From contig OZ005689.1 in the NCBI GenBank assembly GCA_963930775.1, forward strand, positions 10,943,079-11,007,078: a stretch of 64,000 nt of DNA, written 5' to 3'. Under the pieces are notes generated by a model. That model was not told the DNA's origin, ran no database searches, and worked only from the letters and a program-made list of their open reading frames with translations. The stretch comes from Cliona cf. orientalis (Eukaryota; Porifera; Demospongiae; Clionaida; Clionaidae). Positions 45,573 through 57,700 of the stretch are shown one piece after another. The translations under genes and the position numbers were made by a program. Numbering within the stretch: position 1 is the first letter of the stretch; each line of letters opens with the position of its first letter.

Positions 45573-45584
45573 TCCGCCGCCTAT
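45270..45584. mobile_element. MITE of 315 bp with a 30-base G tract, inserted in the Gypsy relic
   Basis: The ends are ATAGGCGGCGGAA and TTTCCGCCGCCTAT, flanked by GACTAAC on both sides (45263-45269 and 45585-45591). An uninterrupted run of about 30 G lies at 45541-45570. The flanking Gypsy frame resumes directly after the second GACTAAC. Confidence 0.85.
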
Positions 45585-47039
45585 GACTAACCGATCTGGC
45601 TCGAGCTCAGCAGTTAAGGCTGCATGAGTCACTAGGGGAGAGCCTCGATGACCAATGCCGTCGGCTGGCTGATCAGCTAGCAGAAGCTGGGTATCAGAGG
45701 ATGAGTAAGTCAATCTCCTCCAGTGCCATAATTGATGCCGTCACAAGTTCACTTGGCCCCCTCTACTATGCCACTATTACAGTTGGTTGCACACCTATGG
45801 AAGGCATGGTTGATCCCAGCTCATCAGCAACCACAATATCATTCAGCTTGTTTCAGAAGATTGGATGGAGAGCTGGTGTTCTGAAGGAGGTTTTGAAGCC
45901 ACTCGACTCAGGCCTGGTGCTGCAAGACTACAGCCAGCGACCAATACCAATTGAGGCAGGTATTGCATGAGCTCACTTTTGAGTGGGGAGGCAAATTTGT
46001 CACTTCAACTGTCTTCCTCCATTCTGATCTCAGAGTGGGAACAGAACTGTGCCCGCTAGGTATGAACGTGGTGATTCCGTCGGGACTGATGGTGCCAGAT
46101 CCTGGAGTGGAGCCACAAGGAGGGGATCGAAGCCCAATTGTTTGTTTTGTACGACCCAAATGAGTTCCAGGTAGAGGTGCTATCGTTAAAGTGAAGATAT
46201 CTATCAGTACTGCTTCAACTAAGTCTGTGCTCTTCAACGTTGGATGGCAGATACGGGTTTAAAGATTGAAGAATCCGTGATTCAACCCGACAACGAAAGA
46301 TGTGTGTATCTGTTGGTCCAAAATTCAAGTCGTGACACGCACAAATCATCCATTGGGACATCTGTGAGACAACATGAGCAATATGTTAAGATAATATCAC
46401 CAGGGGAACCGGTTAATGATGAAACGAATTCGAATGAGGAAACAGTGGGACTGGTAAATAACATTCAAAACGAAAGAGTGGAAGGGTTGAAAGGAATATT
46501 TAGAGTTAGCGAGGATGGGCTGACACTAGATGAGCAAATAAGTCTGCGTGACTATTTTTAAAGCTTATGATATGTTTGCACTCCGAGAATTGGGAAGAGG
46601 AAAGGTTGAAGGAATCAGGTACGAAATCGATATCAATGCTTGGGACAGTCCTCCTGTACGCCAACCACCCAGGAGGGTTCCATTCTCACTCAGGCCAACA
46701 ATTAGAGGGCTAGTAAACAACATGCATTCTCAAGACCAAGGTAGTGCAAAAATCGAACAGCTCCTGGAGTAGTCCAGTGGTGCTGGTGAAAACGAAGGGT
46801 TGTGAGTACAGATTCTGCGTTGATTATCTGCCGTTACTCGGAATGCCTCACATGATCAACTTGGTGACAAAAGTATCTTGTCACTCACTCAGGATACTAG
46901 CAAATTAAGATGGGGGCCTGAATCGTAGGAGAATACAGTGTTTTCAACATAATATGATGGGCTATACGAGTTTCAGGTCATGCACTTTGGAGTGTGCAAT
47001 GGGCCAAGCTTACATTCCAGCGTTTAATGCACGAGGGTT

Positions 47040-47755
47040 TCGTGAGTTTTGTTATATATATACAACGAAAAATATTTTTCAGTCGGTAATTTTTCTTATA
47101 TAGTCCGTGTCATTACATGAGGGCCTGGATACGCGTCTAGGATGTGTCCGGTTGCTATGAACGAGCCTCACTACAAGGCTCAGGATTGGTCAGAACTGTA
47201 GGGCCGTGTGCACCAAGAAGTAATGTGTGCACAAAGAAGTAACGTGTGCACAAAGAAGAGTGGTCTTAATGCTTTGGGCCATAGCTACAGCTAGAGACGC
47301 ATTGTCGATCGAACGATCGGCTCGAAAGCGCCGCGCGTTTCGAAAGGCCTGCTAAGCAGGCGCTGGTGCTAGCCACCTGCCTCGAGCGAAGCGGTCTGTT
47401 CATACCCGTCAGTAATCCGGGAGCAACGTTCGAGCAGAGCGAGAACGTTGCCATAGCCATAGATCTATCATAGCACACTTGCTTGCTTTGCCAAGAGGTG
47501 TGGCCTCTGCAACCGCTTCCACCTGCGCATGCGCACGGTACTAATGGGCATGCAGTGTGCATGAACCATAGATTATATAATCTGTGTATGAACCATGTCT
47601 CTATGTTTTGTGAGCATGTACTGTTATAAATAGATGATCATGCATGCTAGCCACATTATCCCCTGATTGTGACATTAAACATACTTATAATGTATATATA
47701 AATAATTAATAATTATTATTATAATTATTATTAATGATATGACTGTTTTCTCCAG
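47040..47755. other. Insert within the Gypsy relic
   Basis: It interrupts the RT region. It contains CGAACGATCGGCTCG-type palindromic words (47310-47420), a tandem GTGTGCACAAAGAAGTAA word (47210-47260) and the inverted copy of the 100-bp repeat found at 11947-12047 (here about 47588-47690). No gene is seen. Confidence 0.5.
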
Positions 47756-48110
47756 TTTGATGGATGAACATCTGGAGCATCCGCAGCTGGTATTTGGTCG
47801 ACTGAGGGGGGTTGGAGTGAAACTACACCTGATAAAGTGTGAGTTTGCGTTCCCTTAAGTACATTACTTGGTGCACATTATCATAGCTGAGGGAATCTTT
47901 GCGTACCATATCCTCAGTGAAATGGACTCGTGGAGAACTTTAATAGGACTCTGCAAACAATGTTAGCCAAGCGTGCTAAAGAGTTCAGTCCATCGTGGGA
48001 TGTACACCTACAGCAGGTGTTATTTGCTTATCGGGCTACACCACACTTCTCCACTGGAGAGTCACTATTCTACATAGCTAAGGACTGGGTATGCGCGTGC
48101 CACAGCAGGG

Positions 48111-49956
48111 GTCACGTGTGCACAATATACTTCAATACATACGTTTAGTCACATGACCACGATCATGGCCATATAGTAGCTGTACAAAGGCAGAGGTTGG
48201 CTGAGGCGGCGATGAAGACGCTTAGCTGTAAAGATATCTCCGTTGTACGAAGCGAGTAACGACGATTTTAAGCTATAATGCCCTGGGGCAGGAAGAACTG
48301 TTTAACGAGACAGGAGATATTCAGGTAAATAACCCTCGTGTGACCTTAGGTTTATCACACTTTGGGGGCATTCCCGCTCAGTATGATGACAGATCAACTT
48401 GCCCCAGTGATATTTATTAGTTAGGCATATAAACTTTATTTAAGGCCTAGAGAGACAGTCGTCCAGATTGATCTTCGCCGCCTTATGCGATCTTGTCTTC
48501 GGAATAGCTGTTACTCATGACGTCACCAGGAGACAGCTAATTAATGAGCGTGGCCATTAATTAGTTTACGGTTAGAGAAATGGTTGGTCTATCTTATGGT
48601 GCAACTTCCTTGTTCACAACATGTAGTGTTCTGGAGATATGGTGGCTAAAGTTACAGATAAAATCATGCTCTGAAATGGGTGTCCCAGTCCTTCGACCGC
48701 CTGAGTGGGGCTTGTATCTGACAGATGAAAGGCTGAGATCTTTTCAGGGTCTGCACTGGATGTTGGACATTAGGGCATTGAGCATTGCTAAAGTTGATTG
48801 CCAAACGAGAGAAGCAGCCAACATTTTGATAGAAAGAATGACAAAACAAGCATTTCTAAAGATTCTTAGTACATAAACTTGACAGATGGACTGGCATAGA
48901 CCAAACAAACATGCCCCTCTGATACGTGTGCCAAGGTTAAACAATAATATTTAGAAAAACTAATGTATCTGTTTCAAGCCAAAGTAGGGCTGGCAGATGC
49001 AGTACCAAAAAGGAGCAAAATATTAATACTCTAGAGGAGATATCTCTACCTCACATCTCACATTTATGAAGTCAAACAGTGACTACTCAAAATAATGATG
49101 ATGTAGTATCAGATATCTAATTATACTAGTGCTGATGAAAATCATCTGCGCGGGGTGAGCCTTCGCGAAAGTCAAGATCGCTTTGAAAGCATAAAAGGTA
49201 TGGAGCTAGTGTAGTATCACCTCAGGCCAGTTAAGGACTGGGACACCCATTTCAGAGTGTTTTTTTTTTGTTTTGACAGCCTGAATCTCTGTAATGGAAC
49301 ATGGTATGGATACCTTACTTTCACCATGAGAGAGCGCAACTCTTCCTTAAACCACAGAACTATCTTTCGGCCACGCCCCTTAATTAGTCGCGATCCTATG
49401 ACGTCATAAACGATGGCCTTTGGGATATCTAAATCGCAAGAGGCGGCAGTCTAGATCAACCATGATGGCGGTCTCTATAGGCTCAGTAGATCACCCCTAT
49501 GCCAAACTGCTTGAAACACATTAGGCAGGCATATCCGTTGGCAGACAAAGCAACAGGAGCACAAAGTGTAAGAAACCTGGTGGTCATGCGACCATACTTA
49601 CCTAAATATCTTCCACCTCGAACCATCTTTCGTCGTGCCAAATGGAAGTATAACTCGACATATAGAATACTTCCCTTGTGTGATGGATAGATGCCCTCAG
49701 CTAGATGATTTTATCGCCGCCTCAACTGCCTCCTAACTTTGTACAGCAACTATATTATGGCGATGATCGCGATCATGTGACTCAGCACGTAGGGATATAT
49801 GGCGCGCACATGATTACGCTCTGACCTCTACGTACCCATGCAGGCCTTAACGTACCTGAGACAGTAAATCAGTTGCACAAGTACTATAATAGCGTAGCTA
49901 GGCTTAAAAGCTTGAGAGTGAAAGCATTATAGCTTACCAGAGCTTGCTAGTATATA
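48111..49956. other. Intergenic repeats, no clear gene
   Basis: A matching inverted pair, CTGAAATGGGTGTCCCAGTC (48673-48692) and its complement (49221-49240), brackets about 550 bp that includes a 98-codon open frame (48580-48876) of no recognised family. GACGTCA-containing words recur at 48519, 49400 and 50670. The frame 49499-49690 is also unrecognised and is probably repeat-derived. Confidence 0.4.
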
Positions 49957-50437
49957 CCGTACTCGCTCTAATTATTCGAACATTCTAATAGCCCGAACGG
50001 CAAGTTTAAGTAATTTATTTCCTTCCTAATTCGTCGAACATCTTGAATTTCAAGTTTTCTCATCCGCTCTAAATCAACCGAACGACCACGCGGTACGGCA
50101 TGGCAGGAGCTCGAGACAACTCTTCCACGTTCATCGCAGAGTGTGGCTACCACATCTTGGACAGCATATAAGTGCGGAAAGGTAACACTGACACAGACGG
50201 CGATCATTTTGCGATCGCTCCTGAGAGCCAGAACTCTAGAGCTGACAACGAAAAACCTGTAGTTGGACATCGACTGCTGTTTCTTCGTCGCTATAATAGT
50301 GCTTTCTCCATTTGCACCGGATCCATTCTATTTACACACGAACAAACCATTGCCCGAATTTATTTACTTTCTATTTAACACTGAACGGCGATATTAATAA
50401 TTATTTTTGGCCGTTCGGATAATTAGAGCGAGTACAG
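49957..50437. mobile_element. MITE with CCGTACTCGC ends and TA target, 481 bp
   Basis: The left end CCGTACTCGCTCTAATTATT and the right end (complement CTGTACTCGCTCTAATTATC) are flanked by TA. Near the left end, CTCTAATT..CGAAC-like words repeat every 25-40 bp, perhaps subterminal binding sites. A 100-codon minus frame covers the interior without a recognisable domain. Confidence 0.75.
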
Positions 50438-51731
50438 TAGTCCAAAAATGTACTATAATAGTGTAGTCTATATGCATGCCTATATAATATTAATATAGCC
50501 AGGCCCTACTCAGGGGCATTAAGGACTGGGAAGAGTAAAATGCACGTAAATGTAGGGTAACTTTAGATGTTGATATCTCCACTTCTGAATGACATATAGA
50601 TAAAGTAAAAGTACCAACAAAAACTACTAGCCTTGCACTATACAAAAATGATGACCACGCCCTCTGAATGACGTCACAGACACTTTGGTGGCTTCCTCAA
50701 CGATTGTACTCTGGCGAAGTAACCTCGACGAGGCGGTCTACTTCCATGCATTGTGAGCCAGGCTTAACGCCATCTATACTTTCTCAATAAGTTATACTAA
50801 CTTTTCATCGGATTGCTTTTGGATAGCTAGCATACAAAGATAGATACAACAACAAATATGGTTTTGACTAGCGTAAGTACGGACTATATACGCTCATAAA
50901 TAGTAGCATGGATTATTTCAGAAGAAGCAATCCGGCAGATCAGCTATTTACATCACGATAAACCTCTCTACACTCTTAAGGTAACGTAAAAGTACCGTTT
51001 TCCTGACCGCCTCTCCAGACACTGTCTTTCTCCATTGCAAGAGCCATTTCTGCCGAGTCAGCAGAGCAATTGACCTTTAACCCACGTAGGCATAATGCAA
51101 AAATTAGTTGAGGGCGCCGTGCTGGCGGGTGCGGTTACCGCAAACGAGCCATTTACAAGCTTTATCAGTGTGGACAGTCCTTAATGCTCCTGAGTAGCTG
51201 TAGTCCATGCAGTCATCTTCATGCCAGAGAAGTTGATCTACATGTACCAGTAATGTTAATTGTGGACCTGAGCCTTCCCAGTGTAGTCCAGCACTCACGT
51301 TTTCCAGCTTCATGCCTGGTCAAGTCATCTCAGTACCCACGGATTGAGTGCGTGCTGTGTGGAGTGTGCGTGCATGCACGTGACGACCCTTACCTAACAC
51401 GTTCAAACTTTAACTCTCCCCTCACTGAAATATCACCCCACAAACATACAAGAATATCCATATAAAACCACTTCCTGTTTCTCGTGTATTCGAGGCTCGC
51501 TCAAGCTCGCCCCAATAACTTGTCCACTCTTGTTTTGGTGCCTATTGCTACTGCCACCCCTACTTTGCTTCAATTTTTAGAGTGTTATACTTGCAATATC
51601 ATTAAGAATCCAAAATCTGTAACTTCAACACTATAAATGCTAGCTAATACAATAACTCAACCTTGAGGTGTAAGTTACAAACTAGTGTCCTAATCACTCA
51701 CATTAGTACTAATAATTGTTATAGAGCACAA
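50438..51731. other. Downstream flank of the two-pore channel gene
   Basis: It contains CAGGGGCATTAAGGACTGGG at 50508, a word seen also near 49212 and, in complement, near 51176, probably a shared repeat end. A 69-codon minus frame (51104-51313, GLHWEGSGPQLTLLVHVDQL) is uncertain and may be part of a repeat. Confidence 0.4.
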
Positions 51732-54700
51732 TTAGCTTAGAACCCATTCAAAGAAGGCAGTAAGTGACCTTATTATCTCTTGACATATTTTCACTTTACG
51801 TTCCTCGTTTTCTCCGTGTGCTTTCTACAGAAATACATGACATTGTGTATTTATGGTGATTAGGCATGGCAAATTTGAGTTACCTCAAGTTCACTGCTAA
51901 ATTTTTCTAGTTGATCATCAAACTTATTTCTTACTCTGCTTCCTTTAAATGATCTTCTACTCATAAACTAATGAAGTTTTTTCATAATAAGGCTGTAAAT
52001 AAATGCATTCATCGATGTGGTACATACCTTATCATCATAAACTCCTTTACGAAGACTATTCAACCTTTGAAGTAGTTTGTTACACCTTGTACAAAAGTGG
52101 CATGATTCATACAAAGCTTCATACTCTTCTGTCAGAGTAACTTCACACAGATTAATATCAATACTTTTTGTTATTGTCCTATGAGCTATAATAATAATAT
52201 TATTATTTTGTTAAAGAAATTGCTCAAGGAATTTATTGCTTACGTGTACAAAGACAGACTTGATATTTTACACCATGTTCCAAGCAGACATTTGAAGAAC
52301 TATGAATTGATTCGTTATGTTTGGCCTTAAACTCATCAACAATATAGGTGACAAAAACTTGAATAATAACCAGTGAGACTATGTAAAAAGACATAAAATA
52401 TAGTCTTGCTAGCCATGGTTGATCAACTTCTGATGCAAATCCTTCCTGCATACGTTACTTTTTGTCATAACGTCATAACCAAAGTGTATATGGAATGCAG
52501 GTATTACGTCCAGAGTACATTTTAGTGCCCTTTAACATTATTGTAGGCTGCCTTACCTGATATCTGTGTAAAAATTTGATACCAAGTGTATTAATACCTC
52601 TCCCTCGCAACATGAAAGTCGTTGCATCCCCTGGAATCCGAGATAGTGTCCACAAAACATCAATATTAACAGTGAACCCTAAGGCTGCCTGTTCAACAAC
52701 TAGAACACAACATTCATGCCTATGCTAGGCTATCAAAATAGAAGAGGCTTCCAAAGTATTTATTTATATTATCTCACACAAGTGTGAAGTAATAATAATT
52801 AGTAGTGTTGTCATTAAGCCAAAAATTGTCAAATCTGAAGGTTTAGGCATCTTAGTGAGTTGCTAATGCTATACCGGGATATATAAAGATACCAAAGGCG
52901 GTAAAAACATGCTAATTCTTCACTTCAAAGCCCACAATAAGGACCAGAAATTGTCACTTTGATAAGCCTCACCTAGTGACAACACCTTATAAAGCCATAT
53001 ACTGTTGCCAATACACATAATATGAGAGCTCAAAATTGGTAAAATTTGTTAAGTCTATCAGAGTCTATACACACTGGGCTAACACTATTGTATAATGAGA
53101 AATGTTCGAGGGCAAAAACCTTCATAAATTTTGTGATTTTACATACACCCACAATGTTTTTTCCATGAAATATAAGGCATACTAGACCCATCTGTGATCA
53201 GTTAACATTCCATGAAAGCTTTCTCTGTGCACGAAATGCTCCCTTCCTACCAATCCATAAAGGTTTTGTCCCTTGAAAGTTTCCCACTATATAAAGGTAC
53301 CATAATAATATTATTATTATAGCCTAAAATTTAAGTAGTGTTTCACCAACTTCCTGTTCTTTATGGATAAAAATTTTCATGGTCAAGTCCTGCATAAACT
53401 ACGCCTAGCCAAGTACTCAAGATTTGAGGCCATCATGTGAACAAGACGCTGTCACTGGATAAATCTTAGCTACCTTGTGAAATAGAGAGCAGAAAATGCA
53501 AGTCATACCGTATTTCTTCTAAAAATTCAGCCCTTCTAATTATTCGGCACCCTTTACCGAATGATTGAATATAGCCTCTAATTTTTCGGCAAAGGTCATC
53601 ATGTGTACTATGCTATAAACGGGAATGGAATGCGCATGCAGACAGAATGTTGAATATTAACCTCTAAAAATTCGGCGAAGCTAAAGAAATATTATTATTT
53701 TCATGCCGAATTTTTAGAAGAAATACGGTATTAATCCATACTATCCAGGTTTGCTTGGACTAGCTTGTTTGCAGATGATATCACTAGCTGTCACTCTACA
53801 TAATAAATATGTTTGTACCATAGTTGTAAATTCTGAGCAATCAGATTTCTCCATATGAGGTTGATAAATCACTTATCAAACCTTGTATTTATATACAAGG
53901 TCTGATAACTACCTCAGGGCACACTAGTAAAACTGTGCTGCAATACAATGCAATTGCGTTGTGATAGTACTATGCGTATGTACTATGGTGAGGTTGAATT
54001 AAGGTTAATTGCCATAAGTTGGCAGAGTAATTGGATGCTGAGTCGGCAAATCTTGGAGCTCGAGCAGCTGTGGAGGAAGATCATTTTGTGAAGTTTAGTA
54101 CTGCACTGGCAAATAAGAAAGCCATCGTTGTGAAAATTCGAAGCATCTTGGCCTTTTTGAAAGCCTGACCATGAGCTGATGGTGTATTAAATACTAGACA
54201 GCTTTTACGGTCATGACAATTCGATATTTTTATTTTGCTGTGTTGCTTGGTGCCGACTTTTATAGCCAGCGCTGTCGTTGCTACCATGAGGATGCGACAT
54301 CAGGACCACATAGTACAAGGTTCGTTGTATACCTCAGTTCGAACCCAAACCCAAACCCAAGACCTGCACCTTGGTAAATACCTATACTTAGTGCCTGTCA
54401 ACCGCTAGTCTTGCAATGGCGTGAGACTAGTCGACAGCATCACTCTGGATAGCACGCCAGTAGGACATGGAAGCAATGAATAGAATTAAGAAGAATTAAG
54501 AAGACTCAAACTTGCTAAGCACTATCAGTACTTGCTATCAATTATCATGTGTGGATTTTTGGTCATAGCCGTAAATCATTGACCATTTACGTTCTGAATA
54601 TTATGCGAGATAATAGTTTCGTGGGTTAGCTATGTCTGACCTGTGAAAACCATGAAAATTTTCAGCCTCAAAAACTATAGGTTACACAGTATTTGTATAC

Positions 54701-57700
54701 GTTGTGTCTATTGTTCCAGTAACTTAATTTTGGAAACAAGAGGAATACAAAATTTACCGGTAATCTTATTGGCGGATCAGGTAAGAAGCTAGGAATAGGC
54801 TATAGCTAGTAATCAATGATTAGTTTAGCAGGGGCCCTAATGGGGCCTTTGACTTGGCCCAAATGATTGCAACCAAAAATACTCAGTAGCTACTTTGGTC
54901 GATATTGTGTGGATTTGCTTTCATCACCAGTACCTGAACCATGTACATCAAAGAAATTAGTGAGGCATGTTTAACTTCCACAAAAGGGTTGGAGTTTGGG
55001 GGGGGGAGGGGGGGGGGGTTGCTACAGCTGGAATGATGTTCATCATCTCCTTATATTGAAAATAGAAAGGATGTACTCTGGAGGTTATTAACCCACATTC
55101 CTTACAGCATTTGGCAAAAAGGTCTTACCATGATAATGAACCAATTATTGACAATCATCAATACAAAGAGTGTCACTGGATAAAAAGAATAATATAATAT
55201 GTAAGAATCTGATTGGTCACATCGGAGCTTCTAAGGAATGCGCATATTGCATAATATACCTACTGTGGAGCAGGTAGCAGCATGCAATTATAGGTTCTTT
55301 TTTAAATTATCAATGATATAAGTAAACAAACAATGAAATTAAAGGATAAATAGGGACACAAACAAGATTGTAGGGATAGGTACATCCACTATACAACCCT
55401 ACGCATGTCTTTCTCGAATATCATGTGTCTATTGACGGTGAGATCTGGACTCCACTGGGAATGAAGGTGATTCTATGCTTCAAGCAGCTGAGGAGCAACT
55501 GGGTCTCATGCGACACACCCTTCTACACGTGCGAGACTCGTCTCACAACAGTTTTTAGTGGTAGGAGAGACTACATGGCGCTCAAAAGAGCCACCAATAC
55601 TAGCTAGCACTCGTGCCACGTGTCAGTGGGCTCAGCTCAGTCCCCATTTGAATTTTGCCAAAAAGCAAGGTTTTGCTAATTTAAACCTTGATAGAGCTAC
55701 AAATTTTACCATCAATCCGAAAATCAATCATGCAGACAATAATTAAAACTCAATTTCTGCCTATTTCTTCCTTTTTGATGCATTTTGTTTAATTTAATTC
55801 AAATTCATGGCAGGTCTTCTAACGAAATTTAATTACTCCATTCTGAGTACCGTATACTTTCTAATATAGGCGCCCCCAAAAAATAATTACAGATCGTGCA
55901 GGCGCCTCCAATTAGAACCGAAAAATTTACGAGCAGGTCAAAGGGCGCCTAAATTAGGGAGGCGCCTAAGCGCTGCAATTAGAACGGTTCTGGAAGTTTT
56001 GCCACTGAGAGCACAAGCGCTATCACTAATCGGTCCTATTTAGTGGCAGTGAATATGATAGTGGCGAGAACAACAAAAATATGGTTCTAGTTTCAGTTCT
56101 TTTTGGAAATTTCACTCTGATCGCTGAATCATTCTCGAGTTGTCGGTACCGTAGCCATCAGAACCATTGTCTCTAACTCCAGAAAGACATCAAACCAGTC
56201 GGTAAGTGCTTATATAAATGTAGGAGACAGCTTAGTTTGACATCTAAACTGCTAGCTCGATAGATCAATTCAGATCAATCGACGGTACCCGGCGACGTAT
56301 GCCATATTGCACGTGGCACTGATACGTTCCAATTAAATAGGCGCCGCCTAAAAATAATTGATGTCCGGAAAGGCGCCTTAAATTAGAACCGAAAAAATTG
56401 CGCAGGTCCCAAAGGGCGCCTAAATTAGGGTGGCGCCTATATTAGAACATATACGGTATCTACACTATTTTAAATACCTCATTAAATTCAAAAGATCCAA
56501 GCATATTATGCATACCATAGTCTAATAGACTTTGTAGCATTACTTAGTTGAGTTGTGCAATACTATGAGTTAATATTATTTTATGTAAAGTTATGCAATA
56601 AGACTTACTAGTTATGTAATAGGACAGATGGCTAGAAAGGTTAATGTTTTGTGTAAATGATTTGTGTGCAAACCTATGTAGCAGGCTTTATTGTTGTACA
56701 GAGAGCCTCAGAGCCTTCTGCCTAGGGACCCAGAGCCTCTCTCTAGTTAGCGTCACTTTTGTGTTCTATTCAATGTAGCCTCATTTTTTTCTGTAGTTCT
56801 TTTGTTCGTTTTCTACATAAGGTAGGACTTTAACTTTGCATTTTGTCTACTGATTTCAATTCAAATCAAGAATATAATATTATAAAACTATGCTCTCCAG
56901 TTATATCACAGAGCGAGTGAACATACTATATTGCATAGAAAAATAGTGAAGGGGGTGGCTAGCCACCCTATTCACTCTCCTCGATCAGCCCCTGTTTATG
57001 CATAAACATTAATTTAAAATAAATATCGTATGGCAGGTAATTTTTGTGGGTGCTAATTTTCATGGAAAAGCCCTCAAGATTGATCTTTGAGGTTTTAAAT
57101 TGTGACAGCAACCAGTCAAGGGGCATGGCACTGCACTAGCGATGATGTATATCTCACTCGCGATTTTCTTTGTTACTAAGCCATACCTACAGAGACTTGG
57201 ACAAATTAAATATAGCATGATATAGAAGAATATTAGTGTCAAAGACGCTATCAGCTAGATGACAGTGGCTACTGTTGCTGGGAAGTGTTGGTCATGTTGC
57301 CATCCTCATGGACTCTCATAACCATACTATTATATCACCATAGGCATTAATTTTCGTGGGTGGAAAAATTTTGTGACGTCCTGCCAAGTCAGCCACAGAG
57401 ATGACAAAAATTAGTACCCCACGAAAATTACGCGCCATACAGAGTATATAGGCCTGGTGAGTTAAATATCTGTGCCAAAGTAAGTTTCTTACCATAGCTT
57501 CGGTGAATGTTGTCAAAATTCAATTCATAGTAGATTACTGATGAAGCATTCATACTGTCAGTTGTGTTTTTCTTTAACTCTCCACTATATGATGCCTGAA
57601 CTCCATACCAACTTTCATTGCTACATTAACAGTGATAACACCATAATCTTGCTCAAAAGGACCCATGCATAGCTATTATATCTGTCCACCAACCCCCCTG

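Larger units (their letters stand above)
44991..48110 (+). pseudogene. Ty3/Gypsy retrotransposon, decayed and internally deleted
   Basis: From left to right: a retropepsin-like region (ATITVGCTPMEGMVDPSSSA, 45766-45825; then PLGMNVVIPSGLM near 46060), the linker and RT start (DSPPVRQPPRRVPFSLRPTI, 46651-46710), RT core words (FCVDY, 46820; VMHFGVCNGP in a shifted frame, 46978-47007), an RT thumb-like fragment (HLEHPQLVFGRLRGVGVKL, 47770-47826) and an integrase C-terminal piece (ENFNRTLQTMLAKRAKEF, 47933-47986; FAYRATPHFSTGES, 48028-48069). Most of RNase H and integrase is missing and frames change often. No LTRs were recognised. Foreign DNA interrupts it at 45270-45584 and 47040-47755. Confidence 0.8.

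Noticed and set aside
48580-48876. 98-codon open frame as a gene
   Set aside because: Overlaps one arm of an inverted repeat, shows no recognisable domain and has no matching exons nearby.
54344-54360. Telomere-like CCCAAA/AACCC run
   Set aside because: Only three units inside an intron of a coding gene; not a telomere.
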